64,000 nt of DNA, taken from the NCBI RefSeq assembly GCF_001665535.1, contig NZ_LZSQ01000106.1:61248-125247 (forward strand), read 5' to 3'. The position numbers were made by a program, and so were the translations under genes. The notes below the pieces were generated by a model. The model did no database searches. It was given only the letters and a program-made list of their open reading frames with translations, and had not been told where the DNA came from. This stretch comes from Mycobacterium sp. 852002-51961_SCH5331710 (GTDB taxonomy: Bacteria > Actinomycetota > Actinomycetes > Mycobacteriales > Mycobacteriaceae). Of this stretch, positions 16,401 through 25,351 are shown piece by piece; positions within the stretch are counted from its first letter, which is position 1, and the number at the start of each line of letters is the position of its first letter.

Positions 16401-17963
16401 CACCACGACATCTACTCCATCGAGGATCTCGCGCAGCTGATCCACGACCTCAAGAACGCCAACGACCAGGCGCGCATCCACGTCAAGCTGGTCAGCAGCG
16501 TCGGCGTCGGCACCGTCGCCGCGGGTGTGTCCAAGGCCCACGCCGACGTCGTGCTGATCTCCGGCTACGACGGCGGTACCGGCGCGGCGCCGTTGACCAG
16601 CCTCAAGCACGCCGGTGTGCCCTGGGAGATCGGGCTCGCCGAGACGCAACAGACGTTGATGCTCAACGGGTTACGCGACCGCATCACCGTGCAGTGCGAC
16701 GGTGGCATGCGCACCGCGCGTGATGTCATCGTCGCCGCCTTGCTCGGCGCCGAGGAGTACGGCTTCGCCACCGCCCCGCTGATCGTCTCGGGCTGCATCA
16801 TGATGCGCGTCTGCCACCTCGACACCTGCCCGGTCGGCGTGGCCACCCAGAACCCGGAACTGCGCGCCCGCTTCACCGGCAAGCCCGAGTTCGTCGAGAA
16901 CTTCTTCCGCTTCATCGCCGAGGACATCCGTAAATACCTGGCAGAGCTCGGGTTCCGCACCCTCGACGAGGCGATCGGGCACGCCGAGCTGCTCGACACC
17001 GACGAGGGTGTCGCGCACTGGAAGAGCCAGGGCCTCGACCTGTCGCCGATCTTCGCGGTGCCGCAGGACGGGCACACCGGTGAGTCCACGCCCCGACGCA
17101 AGATCCGCGACCAGTACCACGCACTGGACCAGGCCCTCGACCAGACGCTCATCCAGCTCGCCGAGGGAGCGCTCGAGGACGCCCATCCGGTCCGCCTCGA
17201 ACTACCCATCCGCAACGTCAACCGGACCGTCGGCACGCTACTTGGCTCCGAGGTGACCCGCCGCTACGGCGCCCAGGGCCTGCCCGACGGCACCATCCAC
17301 ATCACCCTGACCGGTTCCGCCGGACAGTCGCTCGGTGCGTTCCTGCCGCCCGGCATCACACTGGAACTCGTCGGTGACGCCAACGACTACGTCGGGAAGG
17401 GATTGTCGGGCGGCCGGATCATCGTGCGACCGCCCGACGACGTGTTGTTCCTCGCCGAGGACAACGTGATCGCCGGCAACACCCTGCTGTTCGGCGCGAC
17501 ATCGGGCGAGGTCTTCCTGCGGGGTCGCGCCGGAGAACGCTTCGCCGCCCGCAACTCCGGAGCGCTGACCGTCGTCGAGGGCGTCGGCGACCACGCCTGC
17601 GAGTACATGACCGGAGGCCGCGTGGTGGTCCTCGGTAAGACCGGTCGCAACATGGCCGCGGGCATGTCCGGTGGCATCGCGTTCGTCCTCGGCCTCGACC
17701 CGCGACGGGTCAACACCGAGATGGTCGAGCTGCAACGCCTGGACCCGGAGGATCTCGCCTGGCTGCGGGAAGTGATTTCCCGGCACGCCCAGTACACCGG
17801 CAGCAGCCTGGCCACGTCCGTCCTGTCGGACTGGCCCAGGCGCAGCACCCAGTTCACCAAGATCATGCCCCGCGACTACCAGCGGGTCCTGGAAGCCACA
17901 CTCACCGCCAAGCGGGAGGGACGCGACGTCGACACTGCGATCATGGAGGCCAGCCGTGGCTGA
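13422..17963 (+). CDS. gltB: Glutamate synthase large subunit GltB
   Basis: Makes two glutamates from glutamine and 2-oxoglutarate with reducing power from GltD. 1513 residues from ATG 13422, which has GAAGGTG seven bases ahead; ATG 13389 would add 11 residues. A propeptide of ~21 residues precedes Cys22 (DSCGVAMV), the N-terminal nucleophile of the class II amidotransferase after processing. The central and synthase domains follow, with the FMN region GYDGGTGAAPLTS and 3Fe-4S cysteines in GCIMMRVCHLDTCPVG (~1125, 1131, 1136). The C-terminal beta-helix GXGXG region (GDANDYVGKGLSGG) is complete. The gltD start overlaps its end. In M. tuberculosis gltBD lies elsewhere (from memory). Confidence 0.97.
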   Translation: MLFSAFPEPQGLYDPTNEADSCGVAMVADIQGRRSHSIVADGLTALEHLDHRGAAGAETNSGDGAGILIQLPVELLRDVVDFDLPAPALDGSNTFAAGICFMPQEPAARAAARETVETIADDEGLKVLGWRVLPIDPLGADLGATALGCMPHMEQLFVTSTNEVGGIDLDRRVYPLRKRAEREGVYFPSLSSRTMAYKGMLTTKQLPQYFPDLRDERCRSAIAIVHSRFSTNTFPSWPLAHPFRFVAHNGEINTVRGNRNRMRAREAMLASANIPGDLSRVFPICTPDASDSASFDEVLELLHLGGRSLPHTVLMMIPEAWENATTMDDAERAFWQFHASLMEPWDGPACVTFTDGTLVGAVLDRNGLRPGRWWRTIDDRIILASESGVLDVPSAQIVAKGRLQPGKMFLVDTAAGRIVSDDEIKADLSAQESYAEWLHAGLLDIATLPDRTRVQPNHDNVVKRQIAFGYTEEDLRVLLTPMAASGAEPLGSMGTDTPAAVLSQRSRLLYDYFVELFAQVTNPPLDAIREEIVTSMARIMGPEQNLLEPSAASCRQIVLRWPVLDNDELNKIVHINDDGEHPGLRTTVLKALYDVERGGEGLAEALEDLRAKACEAIAKGARTLVISDRDSDHRRAPIPSLLAVSAVHHHLVRTKERTTVALVVESGDAREVHHIAMLIGFGAAAVNPYLAFESIEDLVREGELTGIEPAAAVRNYCKALGKGVMKVMSKMGISTVASYTAAQVFEAVGIDKAVIDEYFTGTPSQLGGVGLDVIAEEVKQRHRRAYPENPTERVHRRLEVGGEYAFRREGELHLFTPEVVFLLQHSTRTARYDVFQRYTDEVDRLSREGGTLRGMFDFKKVRPPVPLDEVEPVEEIVKRFNTGAMSYGSISAEAHETMAIAMNNLGGRSNSGEGGEDTDRLYDPKRRSAVKQVASGRFGVNSDYLVNATDIQIKMAQGAKPGEGGQLPGFKVYPNIAKTRHSTPGVGLISPPPHHDIYSIEDLAQLIHDLKNANDQARIHVKLVSSVGVGTVAAGVSKAHADVVLISGYDGGTGAAPLTSLKHAGVPWEIGLAETQQTLMLNGLRDRITVQCDGGMRTARDVIVAALLGAEEYGFATAPLIVSGCIMMRVCHLDTCPVGVATQNPELRARFTGKPEFVENFFRFIAEDIRKYLAELGFRTLDEAIGHAELLDTDEGVAHWKSQGLDLSPIFAVPQDGHTGESTPRRKIRDQYHALDQALDQTLIQLAEGALEDAHPVRLELPIRNVNRTVGTLLGSEVTRRYGAQGLPDGTIHITLTGSAGQSLGAFLPPGITLELVGDANDYVGKGLSGGRIIVRPPDDVLFLAEDNVIAGNTLLFGATSGEVFLRGRAGERFAARNSGALTVVEGVGDHACEYMTGGRVVVLGKTGRNMAAGMSGGIAFVLGLDPRRVNTEMVELQRLDPEDLAWLREVISRHAQYTGSSLATSVLSDWPRRSTQFTKIMPRDYQRVLEATLTAKREGRDVDTAIMEASRG

Positions 17964-19464
17964 TCCCACCGGATTTCTGAGAGTTCCGAAGGTCGAGGCG
18001 GCCAAGCGCCCCGTCGACGAACGTGTCGGCGACTGGCGTGAGGTCTACGAACAGCAGGACCCGAACCGTCGAGCGGCCGAGGTGGCCCAGCAGGCCCGGC
18101 GCTGCATGGACTGCGGAATCCCGTTCTGCCACTCCGGAACCGCGGGATGCCCGCTAGGCAACCTGATTCCCGAGTGGAACGACCTGGTGCGCCGCGGCCG
18201 ATGGGACGCGGCCAGCGACCGCCTGCACGCCACCAACAACTTCCCCGAGTTCACCGGCCGGTTGTGCCCCGCACCGTGCGAAGCCGCGTGTGTCCTGTCG
18301 ATCTCCGAGGAGCAGACCGGCGGCAGTGTCACGATCAAGCGCATCGAGCAGACCATCGCCGACCACGCGTGGCTGAACGGCAAGGTCGAACCGCAACCCG
18401 CGGCCATCGCGTCCGGTAAGCGCGTCGCGATCGTCGGCTCCGGCCCGGCGGGATTGGCTGCGGCACAACAGCTCACCCGCGCCGGCCACGAGGTCACCGT
18501 CTACGAGCGCGACGACCGAATCGGCGGGCTGATGCGTTACGGCATCCCCGAGTACAAGCTCGAGAAGGCGACGCTGGATCAGCGCTTGGCCCAGATGCGC
18601 GCGGAGGGAACGCGATTCGTCACCGAGACGGAGGTCGGCGTCGACGTGTCCGTCGAACAGCTCCGCGCACAGTACGACGCCGTTGTGCTGGCCGTCGGCG
18701 CGCTGCGTGCGCGCGACAACGAGGTCGAGGGCCGTCACCTCAAGGGTGTCCACCTCGCGATGGAGCACCTGGTGCCCGCCAACAAGGAGTGCGAGGGCGA
18801 CGGGCCGAGCACGATCAGCGCCGAGGGCAAGCACGTCGTGATCATCGGCGGCGGTGACACCGGTGCCGACTGCCTCGGCACCGCGCATCGGCAGGGCGCG
18901 CTGTCGGTCACCCAACTCGACTACAACCCCGAACCGCCCGAGACCCGCGACGACTCCCGCACACCGTGGCCGACGTGGCCGCTCGTGCTGCGCACCCGGC
19001 TCTCACCCGCACACGCCGAGGGCGGTGACCGCCGCTACGAGGTCGCCGTGCAGCGCTTCGTCGGCGACGACTCCGGTCACCTCCGCGCGCTGGAGATCGC
19101 CGAGGTCAAGGTCGAGCGCGACGCCGAAGGTCGCCGCGTCATCACCCCGGTCGGGGAACCGATGGAGATCCCCTGTGAGCTCGCGCTGTTGGCCATCGGT
19201 TTCGAGGGCGTCGAACACATGCCGCTGCTCGACGAACTGGGGTTGAGCCTCAACGGGCGCGGCGCTCTACCGTGTGGCTCGGACTGGCAGACCGACGCGC
19301 CCGGCGTGTTCGTCTGCGGCGACGCGCACCGGGGTGCGTCGTTGATCGTCTGGGCGATCGCGGAGGGCCGCAGCGCGGCGCACGCGGTCGACACCTATCT
19401 GATGGGGGAGTCGGATCTGCCGGCGCCGGTCATTCCGGGCGCACTTCCGCTGGCCGTCGTCTGA
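17956..19464 (+). CDS. gltD: Glutamate synthase small subunit GltD
   Basis: Flavoprotein that passes NADPH electrons to GltB through FAD and two 4Fe-4S clusters. 502 residues. N-terminal cluster cysteines are in ARRCMDCGIPFCHSGTAGCPLG (~48-69) and TGRLCPAPCEAACVLS (~97-112). FAD site VAIVGSGPAGLAAAQQL (~157-173), NADPH site VVIIGGGDTGADCLGTA (~295-311), and the C-terminal FAD motif GVFVCGDAHRGASLIVWAI. GTG start overlaps the gltB stop by eight bases. Confidence 0.97.
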   Translation: MADPTGFLRVPKVEAAKRPVDERVGDWREVYEQQDPNRRAAEVAQQARRCMDCGIPFCHSGTAGCPLGNLIPEWNDLVRRGRWDAASDRLHATNNFPEFTGRLCPAPCEAACVLSISEEQTGGSVTIKRIEQTIADHAWLNGKVEPQPAAIASGKRVAIVGSGPAGLAAAQQLTRAGHEVTVYERDDRIGGLMRYGIPEYKLEKATLDQRLAQMRAEGTRFVTETEVGVDVSVEQLRAQYDAVVLAVGALRARDNEVEGRHLKGVHLAMEHLVPANKECEGDGPSTISAEGKHVVIIGGGDTGADCLGTAHRQGALSVTQLDYNPEPPETRDDSRTPWPTWPLVLRTRLSPAHAEGGDRRYEVAVQRFVGDDSGHLRALEIAEVKVERDAEGRRVITPVGEPMEIPCELALLAIGFEGVEHMPLLDELGLSLNGRGALPCGSDWQTDAPGVFVCGDAHRGASLIVWAIAEGRSAAHAVDTYLMGESDLPAPVIPGALPLAVV

Positions 19465-19476
19465 ATCGATAACGAC

Positions 19477-19482
19477 TATGCT
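19477..19482 (+). promoter_or_regulatory. pyk -10 box (leaderless arrangement)
   Basis: TATGCT ends eight bases before the pyk GTG at 19491, the spacing expected when transcription begins on the start codon. Leaderless genes are common in mycobacteria. No ribosome site is visible upstream of the GTG, which supports this. The -35 region is weak. Confidence 0.5.
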
Positions 19483-19490
19483 CGAGTGTC

Positions 19491-20909
19491 GTGAATAGAC
19501 GCGGGAAGATCGTCTGCACCCTCGGTCCGGCCACCGCGACCGATGACGCCGTTCGTGCGCTGGTGGCGGCCGGAATGGACGTCGCACGGCTCAACTTCAG
19601 CCACGGCGACTATCCCGATCACGAAGCCAACTACAAACGCGTCCGGTCCGCGTCGGACGCCACCGGCCGCGCGGTCGGCATCCTCGCCGACCTCCAGGGC
19701 CCCAAGATCCGGCTCGGCCGGTTCAAGGACGGTCCCACCTTCTGGGCCGCTGGAGAGACGGTGCGCATCACCGTCGACGACATCGAGGGCACCGCGGATC
19801 GCGTCTCGACCACCTACAAGCGCCTCGTCGAGGACGCCACGCCCGGGGACCGGGTTCTCGTCGACGACGGGAATGTCGGCCTGGTCGTCGAGCGCATCGA
19901 GGGCAACGACGTCATCTGCACCGTCACGGAGGGCGGTCCGGTCAGCAACAACAAGGGCATGTCGCTGCCCGGGATGAACGTGTCGGCGCCCGCATTGTCC
20001 GAGAAGGACGTCGACGATCTGGAGTTCGCGCTGCGCCTGGGCGTCGACTTCGTCGCGCTGTCGTTCGTCCGCTCACCGGCCGACATCGAACTCGTGCACG
20101 AGGTGATGGACCGCGTCGGACGCCGGGTGCCCGTCATCGCCAAACTCGAGAAGCCCGAAGCCATCGACAACCTCGAGGCCGTCGTGCTGGCGTTCGACGC
20201 CATCATGGTCGCCCGCGGCGACCTCGGCGTGGAGCTGCCGCTCGAGGAAGTCCCGCTGGTGCAGAAGCGCGCGATCCAAATGGCAAGGGAGAACGCCAAA
20301 CCCGTCATCGTCGCGACGCAGATGCTGGAGTCGATGATCGAGAACTCGCGACCCACCCGCGCCGAGGCCTCCGACGTCGCCAACGCCGTGCTCGACGGCG
20401 CCGACGCGGTCATGCTCTCCGGCGAGACGTCCGTGGGCAAGTACCCGCTCGAGACGGTCAAGACGATGGCCCGCATCATCCATGCGGTCGAGGAGAACTC
20501 GGTGGCCGCGCCGCCGCTGACACATGTGCCCCGAACCAAACGCGGGGTCATCTCGTACGCCGCCCGCGACATCGGCGAGCGTCTCGACGCGAAGGCTCTC
20601 GTGGCCTACACCCAGTCGGGCGACACGGTGCGCAGGCTTGCACGGCTGCACACCCCGCTGCCGCTTCTGGCGTTCACCTCGCTGCCCGAGGTGCGCAGCC
20701 AGCTCGCCCTGAGCTGGGGCACCGAGACGTTCATCGTTCCCCACATTCAGACCACCGACGGAATGATCCGCCAGGTCGACAAGTCGCTGCTCGAACTCGG
20801 CCGCTACAAGCGCGGCGATCTGGTGGTCGTCATCGCCGGTATCCCACCGGGCACAGTGGGATCCACGAACCTGATCCATGTGCACCGGATCGGCGAGGAC
20901 GACGTGTGA
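19491..20909 (+). CDS. pyk: Pyruvate kinase
   Basis: Last step of glycolysis: PEP + ADP to pyruvate + ATP. 472 residues, standard length. Seen: RGKIVCTLGPAT at the N-terminus, ARLNFSHGDYPDHE (substrate and cation site), ILADLQGPKIRLG, the catalytic Lys in VIAKLEKPEAIDN (~217-229), metal-binding GDLGVELP, MLESMIENSRPTRAEASDVANAVLDGADAVMLSGETSVGKYP, and a C-terminal allosteric domain ending in NLIHVHRIG. GTG start with a -10 box set for leaderless initiation. The stop overlaps the tesB GTG. Confidence 0.97.
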   Translation: MNRRGKIVCTLGPATATDDAVRALVAAGMDVARLNFSHGDYPDHEANYKRVRSASDATGRAVGILADLQGPKIRLGRFKDGPTFWAAGETVRITVDDIEGTADRVSTTYKRLVEDATPGDRVLVDDGNVGLVVERIEGNDVICTVTEGGPVSNNKGMSLPGMNVSAPALSEKDVDDLEFALRLGVDFVALSFVRSPADIELVHEVMDRVGRRVPVIAKLEKPEAIDNLEAVVLAFDAIMVARGDLGVELPLEEVPLVQKRAIQMARENAKPVIVATQMLESMIENSRPTRAEASDVANAVLDGADAVMLSGETSVGKYPLETVKTMARIIHAVEENSVAAPPLTHVPRTKRGVISYAARDIGERLDAKALVAYTQSGDTVRRLARLHTPLPLLAFTSLPEVRSQLALSWGTETFIVPHIQTTDGMIRQVDKSLLELGRYKRGDLVVVIAGIPPGTVGSTNLIHVHRIGEDDV

Positions 20910-21766
20910 GGGCGGACTTCGACGAGCTGCTCGAGATACTCCGCCTCCGCCAGATCGCCGACGACGTCTACCTCGGCTCGCACCCCAGCAAGAACCCCGT
21001 GCGGACCTTCGGCGGGCAGATGATGGCCCAGTCGTTCGTCGCGGCCGGACGGAGCCTGAAACACGCGACGCCGCCGAGCGCGATGTCGGCTCACTTCATC
21101 GCCGGCGGCGATCCGGAGAAGGACCTCGAGTACCACGTGGTGCGGCTCCGCGACGAACGCCGCTTCGCCAACCGCCGCGTCGACGTCATCCAGGACGGTG
21201 AGCTGCTGACCAGTGCGATGGTGTCGTTCCTGGCCGGGGGCCGCAGCCTCGAGCACGCGATCACACCACCGGACCTACCGGACCCGGAGTCGCTGCCGCC
21301 GGTGGACGACCTGCTGCGCGGCTATGAGGATGTCGTCCCGCATTTCGTCAACGCGTTGCGGCCGATCGAGTGGCGCTATACCAACGATCCGAGTTGGGTG
21401 ATGCGCGACAAGGGCGAGAAGCTGCCGCACAACCGGGTATGGATGAAGGCGCTCGGCCAGATGCCCGAGGATCCCGTGCTGCACGCCGCCGCGCTGGTGT
21501 ACTCGTCGGACACCACCGTGCTCGACTCGATCATCACCACCCACGGCCTGTCGTGGGGCTACGACCGGATCTTCGCGGTCACCACCAACCACTCCGTGTG
21601 GTTCCACCGGCCCGTGCGCTTCGACGAATGGCTGCTGTACTCCACCACTTCACCCGTGGCCGCCGACTCCCGCGGCCTGGGCACCGGCCACTTCTTCGAC
21701 CGGTCCGGTCAGCCGGTCGCCACCGTGGTGCAAGAAGGAATTGTCAAGTACTTCCCGCCGCGCTGA
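20906..21766 (+). CDS. tesB: Acyl-CoA thioesterase II (TesB)
   Basis: Hydrolyses acyl-CoA to free acid and CoA. 286 residues forming the double hot-dog fold: first repeat with GGQMMAQSFVAAGRSL and SAHFIAGGDPEKDLEYHV; second repeat with AALVYSSDTTVLDSIITTHG carrying the Asp and Thr of the TesB catalytic set, then the hot-dog helix TNHSVWFHRPVRFDEWLLY. The terminal Gln-bearing strand GQPVATVVQEGIVK is intact. GTG start overlaps the pyk stop, so it is coupled to pyruvate kinase, the same arrangement as in M. tuberculosis (from memory). Convergent with the DUF4190 gene with no gap. Confidence 0.95.
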   Translation: MRADFDELLEILRLRQIADDVYLGSHPSKNPVRTFGGQMMAQSFVAAGRSLKHATPPSAMSAHFIAGGDPEKDLEYHVVRLRDERRFANRRVDVIQDGELLTSAMVSFLAGGRSLEHAITPPDLPDPESLPPVDDLLRGYEDVVPHFVNALRPIEWRYTNDPSWVMRDKGEKLPHNRVWMKALGQMPEDPVLHAAALVYSSDTTVLDSIITTHGLSWGYDRIFAVTTNHSVWFHRPVRFDEWLLYSTTSPVAADSRGLGTGHFFDRSGQPVATVVQEGIVKYFPPR

Positions 21767-22294
21767 TCACGGCGTCGGTGTCAGCGTGACATCGAACTGG
21801 TCCTCCACGCGCTGCTGGAACTGCTCGGCGCACTGCTGCACCGCGTCCTGGTCGTTGCCCGCGCGCGAGATGCAGTCGATGTAGTCGGAGCCGCCCACCT
21901 CGTTGAAGCCCCAGACGGCGAGCCAGATGACGACGATGGCCTCGATGATGCTCAAGATGCCGAGCACGATGCCGGCCATGGCGACGCCGCCGTTGGTGGC
22001 CTCACCGCGTTTGGCCCTGTTCCATCCGATGAAGCCGAGGATCACGGCGACGACGCCGAGCACAACGCCGCCGAAGACGGATAGCAGCGCGATGATCGCG
22101 ACGACCAGGGCGGCGATGCCGATGCCGTTCTTCGGTGCGTTCGCCGGCGGGGGATAGGCGTAACCCTGCGGCGGAGCTTGGGGATAGCCGCCTGGGTAGG
22201 CGCCGTACTGCGGCTGTTGCGGAGGCGGCGGTGGCGGCTGCTGTGGAGGCTGCGAAGGCGGTGGTGGTTGTGACGGCTGTTCCGGCTCGCTCAT
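21767..22294 (-). CDS. DUF4190 proline-rich membrane protein
   Basis: 175 residues. A long Pro/Gln-rich N-terminus (residues 1-65, PPPPSQPPQQPPPPPPQQPQ) precedes a DUF4190 core: NGIGIAALVVAIIALLSVFGGVVLGVVAVILGFIGWNRAKRGEATNGGVAMAGIVLGILSII, two or three membrane helices with the GWNRAKRGE turn, then a C-terminal extracytoplasmic part with two cysteines (CISRAGNDQDAVQQC). Its ATG overlaps the cydC stop by four bases, so it is the last gene of the cyd operon. A link to bd oxidase assembly is only suggested by this coupling. Start 22294 is chosen over 22339 for the overlap. Confidence 0.82.
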   Translation of the reverse strand: MSEPEQPSQPPPPSQPPQQPPPPPPQQPQYGAYPGGYPQAPPQGYAYPPPANAPKNGIGIAALVVAIIALLSVFGGVVLGVVAVILGFIGWNRAKRGEATNGGVAMAGIVLGILSIIEAIVVIWLAVWGFNEVGGSDYIDCISRAGNDQDAVQQCAEQFQQRVEDQFDVTLTPTP

Positions 22295-23781
22295 GCCGAG
22301 GAGGTTACTCCGCGACCAGCGAGAATGAGGGTAGGACACTCAATCTGGCCAGGTAGATGATGCGTGGCGACGACGACCGTGCGGTCGGCGGCGAACAGTG
22401 CGCCAGGGGTGAGCAGACCCACGAGAATCCGGTCGGAATCCGCGGCGTCGAGGTGCTCGGTGGGTTCGTCGAGCAACACCGTCGGCGCGCTGCAGAGCAA
22501 CGCGCGCGCCAGCAACAGGCGCCTGCGCTGACCGGCCGATACGGCGGCCGCCCCGCCGGTGAGCACAGTCGCCAACCCCTCCGGCAGCGCGTCGAGCCAG
22601 TCGCGGAGACCGACCCGTCGCAATGCGGCCAGGATCTCGTCGTCGCTCGCATCGCCGCGTGCCACCAACATGTTGTCGCGCACCGTGGTGGCGAACAGGT
22701 GGGCGTCCTCGGCGAGAAAGACCGCGGTCGGATCGCTTTCGGCGAGCGACAGCAACAGCGTCGTCTTGCCCGACCCGCTCGGGCCGACGATCGCCAGTCG
22801 ATCACCGGCCGCCAGCGACACCTTCGGAACGTCCGGCCGCTCACGCTTGGAGTCGATCGGATCGGTGATCTCGGCGAGCCGACGCGCGGCGATGCGTGAT
22901 CGGGTGAGCTGCACCGCGGCCGCGGGCAGCACGGCGCTCGCCTCGAATGCCGACAGCGGCAACAGCATCAGGACCGCGAGCGTCGTCGGCGCGACCGAGT
23001 CGGCGATGCCGATCGCCGCGATGACGGCACCGAGCACGCTGGCGCCGATCGCCGCTGTCGACGCCGCGGCGGCCATCGCGGCGGGCTTCGCCGCCAGGTC
23101 GGTGGCCCGTCCCCACTCACGGTGCCGACGCTCGGCCTCGGCGAGCACATCATCGAGTCGGCCGCCGACACGGAGCTCAGGCGCATGCTCGAGGGCACGC
23201 ATCACCGCCACGTCACGTCCCGAATGATGCTGTGTCGCAGCTTCTTCGGTCGCTTCGGCGGCGCGGGCGGCCAGCACCGGTGCGACGACGCCCGCGATCA
23301 GCAGACACAACGCCAGCACGACCGCCGCTTCGAGAGAGATCAGGCCGATCCCGACCACGGCCGCCACTCCCAGCACGGCGGCGACGGCGATCGGCAGCAC
23401 CGCCCGCACCAGGACGTCGGCGAGGTCGTCGACCGACGCGCCGATCCGGGCGACCAGCTCGCCGCTGGGCATCCGCATCGCGGTGTCGGCGGGCGCGTCC
23501 GCCAGCCGTCTGTACAGCGACTCTCGGGTGTCCGCCGCCGACCGCAGCGCGGTGTCGTGTGCCGCCAGCCGCTGGCAGTAACCGAGGACACCGCGGGAGA
23601 TGCCGAGCGCGCGCACGGCCACCACCGCCACGGTGAGGTCGAGCACGGGAGGCATCTGCCATGCCCTCGTGATCAGCCACGCCGAGATCGCGGCCAGCGC
23701 CAGCGCGCTGCCCAACGACAGCACCCCGAGCAGCACCGCGAGCGACAGCCGCCCCAACCGAGCCCTCAACAACTCACGCAT
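22291..23781 (-). CDS. cydC: Thiol reductant ABC exporter subunit CydC
   Basis: Half of the CydDC exporter needed to assemble cytochrome bd. 496 residues from ATG 23781, which overlaps the cydD end by eight bases; the open frame runs 45 codons further up but inside cydD. Six membrane spans (LLGVLSLGSALALAAISAWLITRA first), then the ATPase: Walker A VGPSGSGKTT (~355-364), signature VSAGQRRRLLLARALL, Walker B TVLLDEPTEHLDA. The signature is VSAGQ rather than LSGGQ, as is common in CydC. Confidence 0.93.
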   Translation of the reverse strand: MRELLRARLGRLSLAVLLGVLSLGSALALAAISAWLITRAWQMPPVLDLTVAVVAVRALGISRGVLGYCQRLAAHDTALRSAADTRESLYRRLADAPADTAMRMPSGELVARIGASVDDLADVLVRAVLPIAVAAVLGVAAVVGIGLISLEAAVVLALCLLIAGVVAPVLAARAAEATEEAATQHHSGRDVAVMRALEHAPELRVGGRLDDVLAEAERRHREWGRATDLAAKPAAMAAAASTAAIGASVLGAVIAAIGIADSVAPTTLAVLMLLPLSAFEASAVLPAAAVQLTRSRIAARRLAEITDPIDSKRERPDVPKVSLAAGDRLAIVGPSGSGKTTLLLSLAESDPTAVFLAEDAHLFATTVRDNMLVARGDASDDEILAALRRVGLRDWLDALPEGLATVLTGGAAAVSAGQRRRLLLARALLCSAPTVLLDEPTEHLDAADSDRILVGLLTPGALFAADRTVVVATHHLPGQIECPTLILAGRGVTSSA

Positions 23782-25351
23782 CGACGAGCTCTCCCACGGA
23801 CAGGACCCGGTCACCGATCGCGCGCACCGGGGCGCGGTGCCCGACGACCACCACCGTCGCGCCGGCGCGCGCCCGATCGACGATCGCGTCGAGGACACGG
23901 GCTTCCATCGCCGCATCGAGGTGTGAGGTCGGCTCGTCGAGCAGCAGCACCGGCGCCGAGGAGCCCAGCGCCCGCGTCAACCCGAGCCGTTGGCGCTGGC
24001 CGAGCGACAGGCCCGTACCGTCTCGGCCGAGCTCGGTGTCCAGGCCGTCGGGCAGCGTCGTGAGCACCTCGTCGAATCCGGCTGCGCGGCAGGCCTCGTC
24101 GAGGTCGGATATGGGGCCGAACAGTTCGAGGTTGTCACGGACGCTGCCCGGCACCAGCATCGGGCGATGCGGCAACCAGGCGACCTGGGCCCACCACGAT
24201 GGCAGGTCGAGGTCGCCGACATCGACTCCGTTGATCGACACGTCGCCGGGGTGCAGACCGAGGATCGTGTGCAGCAGCGTGGATTTCCCGGCGCCGTTGG
24301 GACCGGTCAGCACCGTCACCCGGCCCGGCTCCGCGTCAGCGTCGAGCGCTCCGAGGTGGATGGTGGCCCCCGTTGCGCGCACGACACGGGTCCCCGCGCG
24401 GTGGTCCGGCACGCTGTCGAGGAAGCGCATCGCGGCGTCGGCGGCGGTCTTGCCGTCCTGAGCGGCGTGGAACTCCACCCCGACCCGGCGCAGCGGCCAG
24501 AACACCTCGGGTGCGAGCAGCAGCGCGGTCAGCCCCGCGGTCAGCGTCATCTCGCCGAACACCAGTCGCAGGCCGATGCCGACGGCGACCAGTGCGACGC
24601 CTAAGGTGGCCAGCAGCTCAAGGACGAGCGCCGACAGGAACGCTATCCGCAGCGTGGCCATCGTCGAACGCCGATGCGCCGCAGACAGTTCGGTGATCCT
24701 GGTGACCGATCCCTCCAGCCGGCCCAACGCGCGCAGCGTCGGGATGCCCGCCACCAGGTCGAGCATCCGCGACTGCAGCGTGCTCATCGCCGTCAGGGCG
24801 GCCTCGGAGCGTTCCTTGGTCAGCAACCCGATCAGCACCATGAAGATCGGGATCAGCGGCAGCGCGATCAGAACGATGAGCGCCGAGCGCCAGTCCACCG
24901 CGGCGATCACCAGCACGGCCGCCGGGGTGAGGATACCGGCGAGGAACACCGCGGGCAGATACGCCGTCAGGAACGGTCGCAGACCGTCGAGTCCACGGGT
25001 GATCAGCGCCGCGGCGGTATCGCGTTCGGCCGCGAGAAGGCGCGGTGGCAGCGATTTGACCGTTCGCAGAACCTGACCGGACAGGTCGGCGATCACCTGT
25101 GTGGCACCGGTCGACGCCAGCCTGCTCTGCAGCCAGTGCGCGGCAGTGCGAATCGCCCACAGCCCCACCAGAAGTGCGAGCGGACCGGTCCAATGCCGAA
25201 GGTGGCGGGTGCCGGGATCGGTGATGATCCCGGCCACGATATCGGCGAGCACCACGGCCGCGCCGATTGTCGCCCCGGTGATGAGCACCCCGCACACCAC
25301 CGACGCGACGAGATAGCGCCGCATCGCCCGCGAGGCCCGCCACAGATTCAT
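23774..25351 (-). CDS. cydD: Thiol reductant ABC exporter subunit CydD
   Basis: Partner of CydC; the heterodimer exports thiols (cysteine/glutathione in E. coli; mycothiol-related or cysteine in mycobacteria by inference). 525 residues. N-terminal membrane domain with six spans starting YLVASVVCGVLITGATIGAAVVLA, the coupling region GGIPTLRALGRLEGS, ATPase with Walker A TGPNGAGKSTLL (~346-357), signature LSLGQRQRLGLTRAL, Walker B VLLLDEPTSHLDA and the H-loop VVGHR. ATGA-type overlaps with cydB and cydC show one transcript. The family's LSGGQ is LSLGQ here. Confidence 0.94.
   Translation of the reverse strand: MNLWRASRAMRRYLVASVVCGVLITGATIGAAVVLADIVAGIITDPGTRHLRHWTGPLALLVGLWAIRTAAHWLQSRLASTGATQVIADLSGQVLRTVKSLPPRLLAAERDTAAALITRGLDGLRPFLTAYLPAVFLAGILTPAAVLVIAAVDWRSALIVLIALPLIPIFMVLIGLLTKERSEAALTAMSTLQSRMLDLVAGIPTLRALGRLEGSVTRITELSAAHRRSTMATLRIAFLSALVLELLATLGVALVAVGIGLRLVFGEMTLTAGLTALLLAPEVFWPLRRVGVEFHAAQDGKTAADAAMRFLDSVPDHRAGTRVVRATGATIHLGALDADAEPGRVTVLTGPNGAGKSTLLHTILGLHPGDVSINGVDVGDLDLPSWWAQVAWLPHRPMLVPGSVRDNLELFGPISDLDEACRAAGFDEVLTTLPDGLDTELGRDGTGLSLGQRQRLGLTRALGSSAPVLLLDEPTSHLDAAMEARVLDAIVDRARAGATVVVVGHRAPVRAIGDRVLSVGELVDA

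Noticed and set aside
15171..16649. A 492-codon minus-strand frame inside gltB
   Set aside because: GC-driven shadow of a fully conserved GltB coding region.
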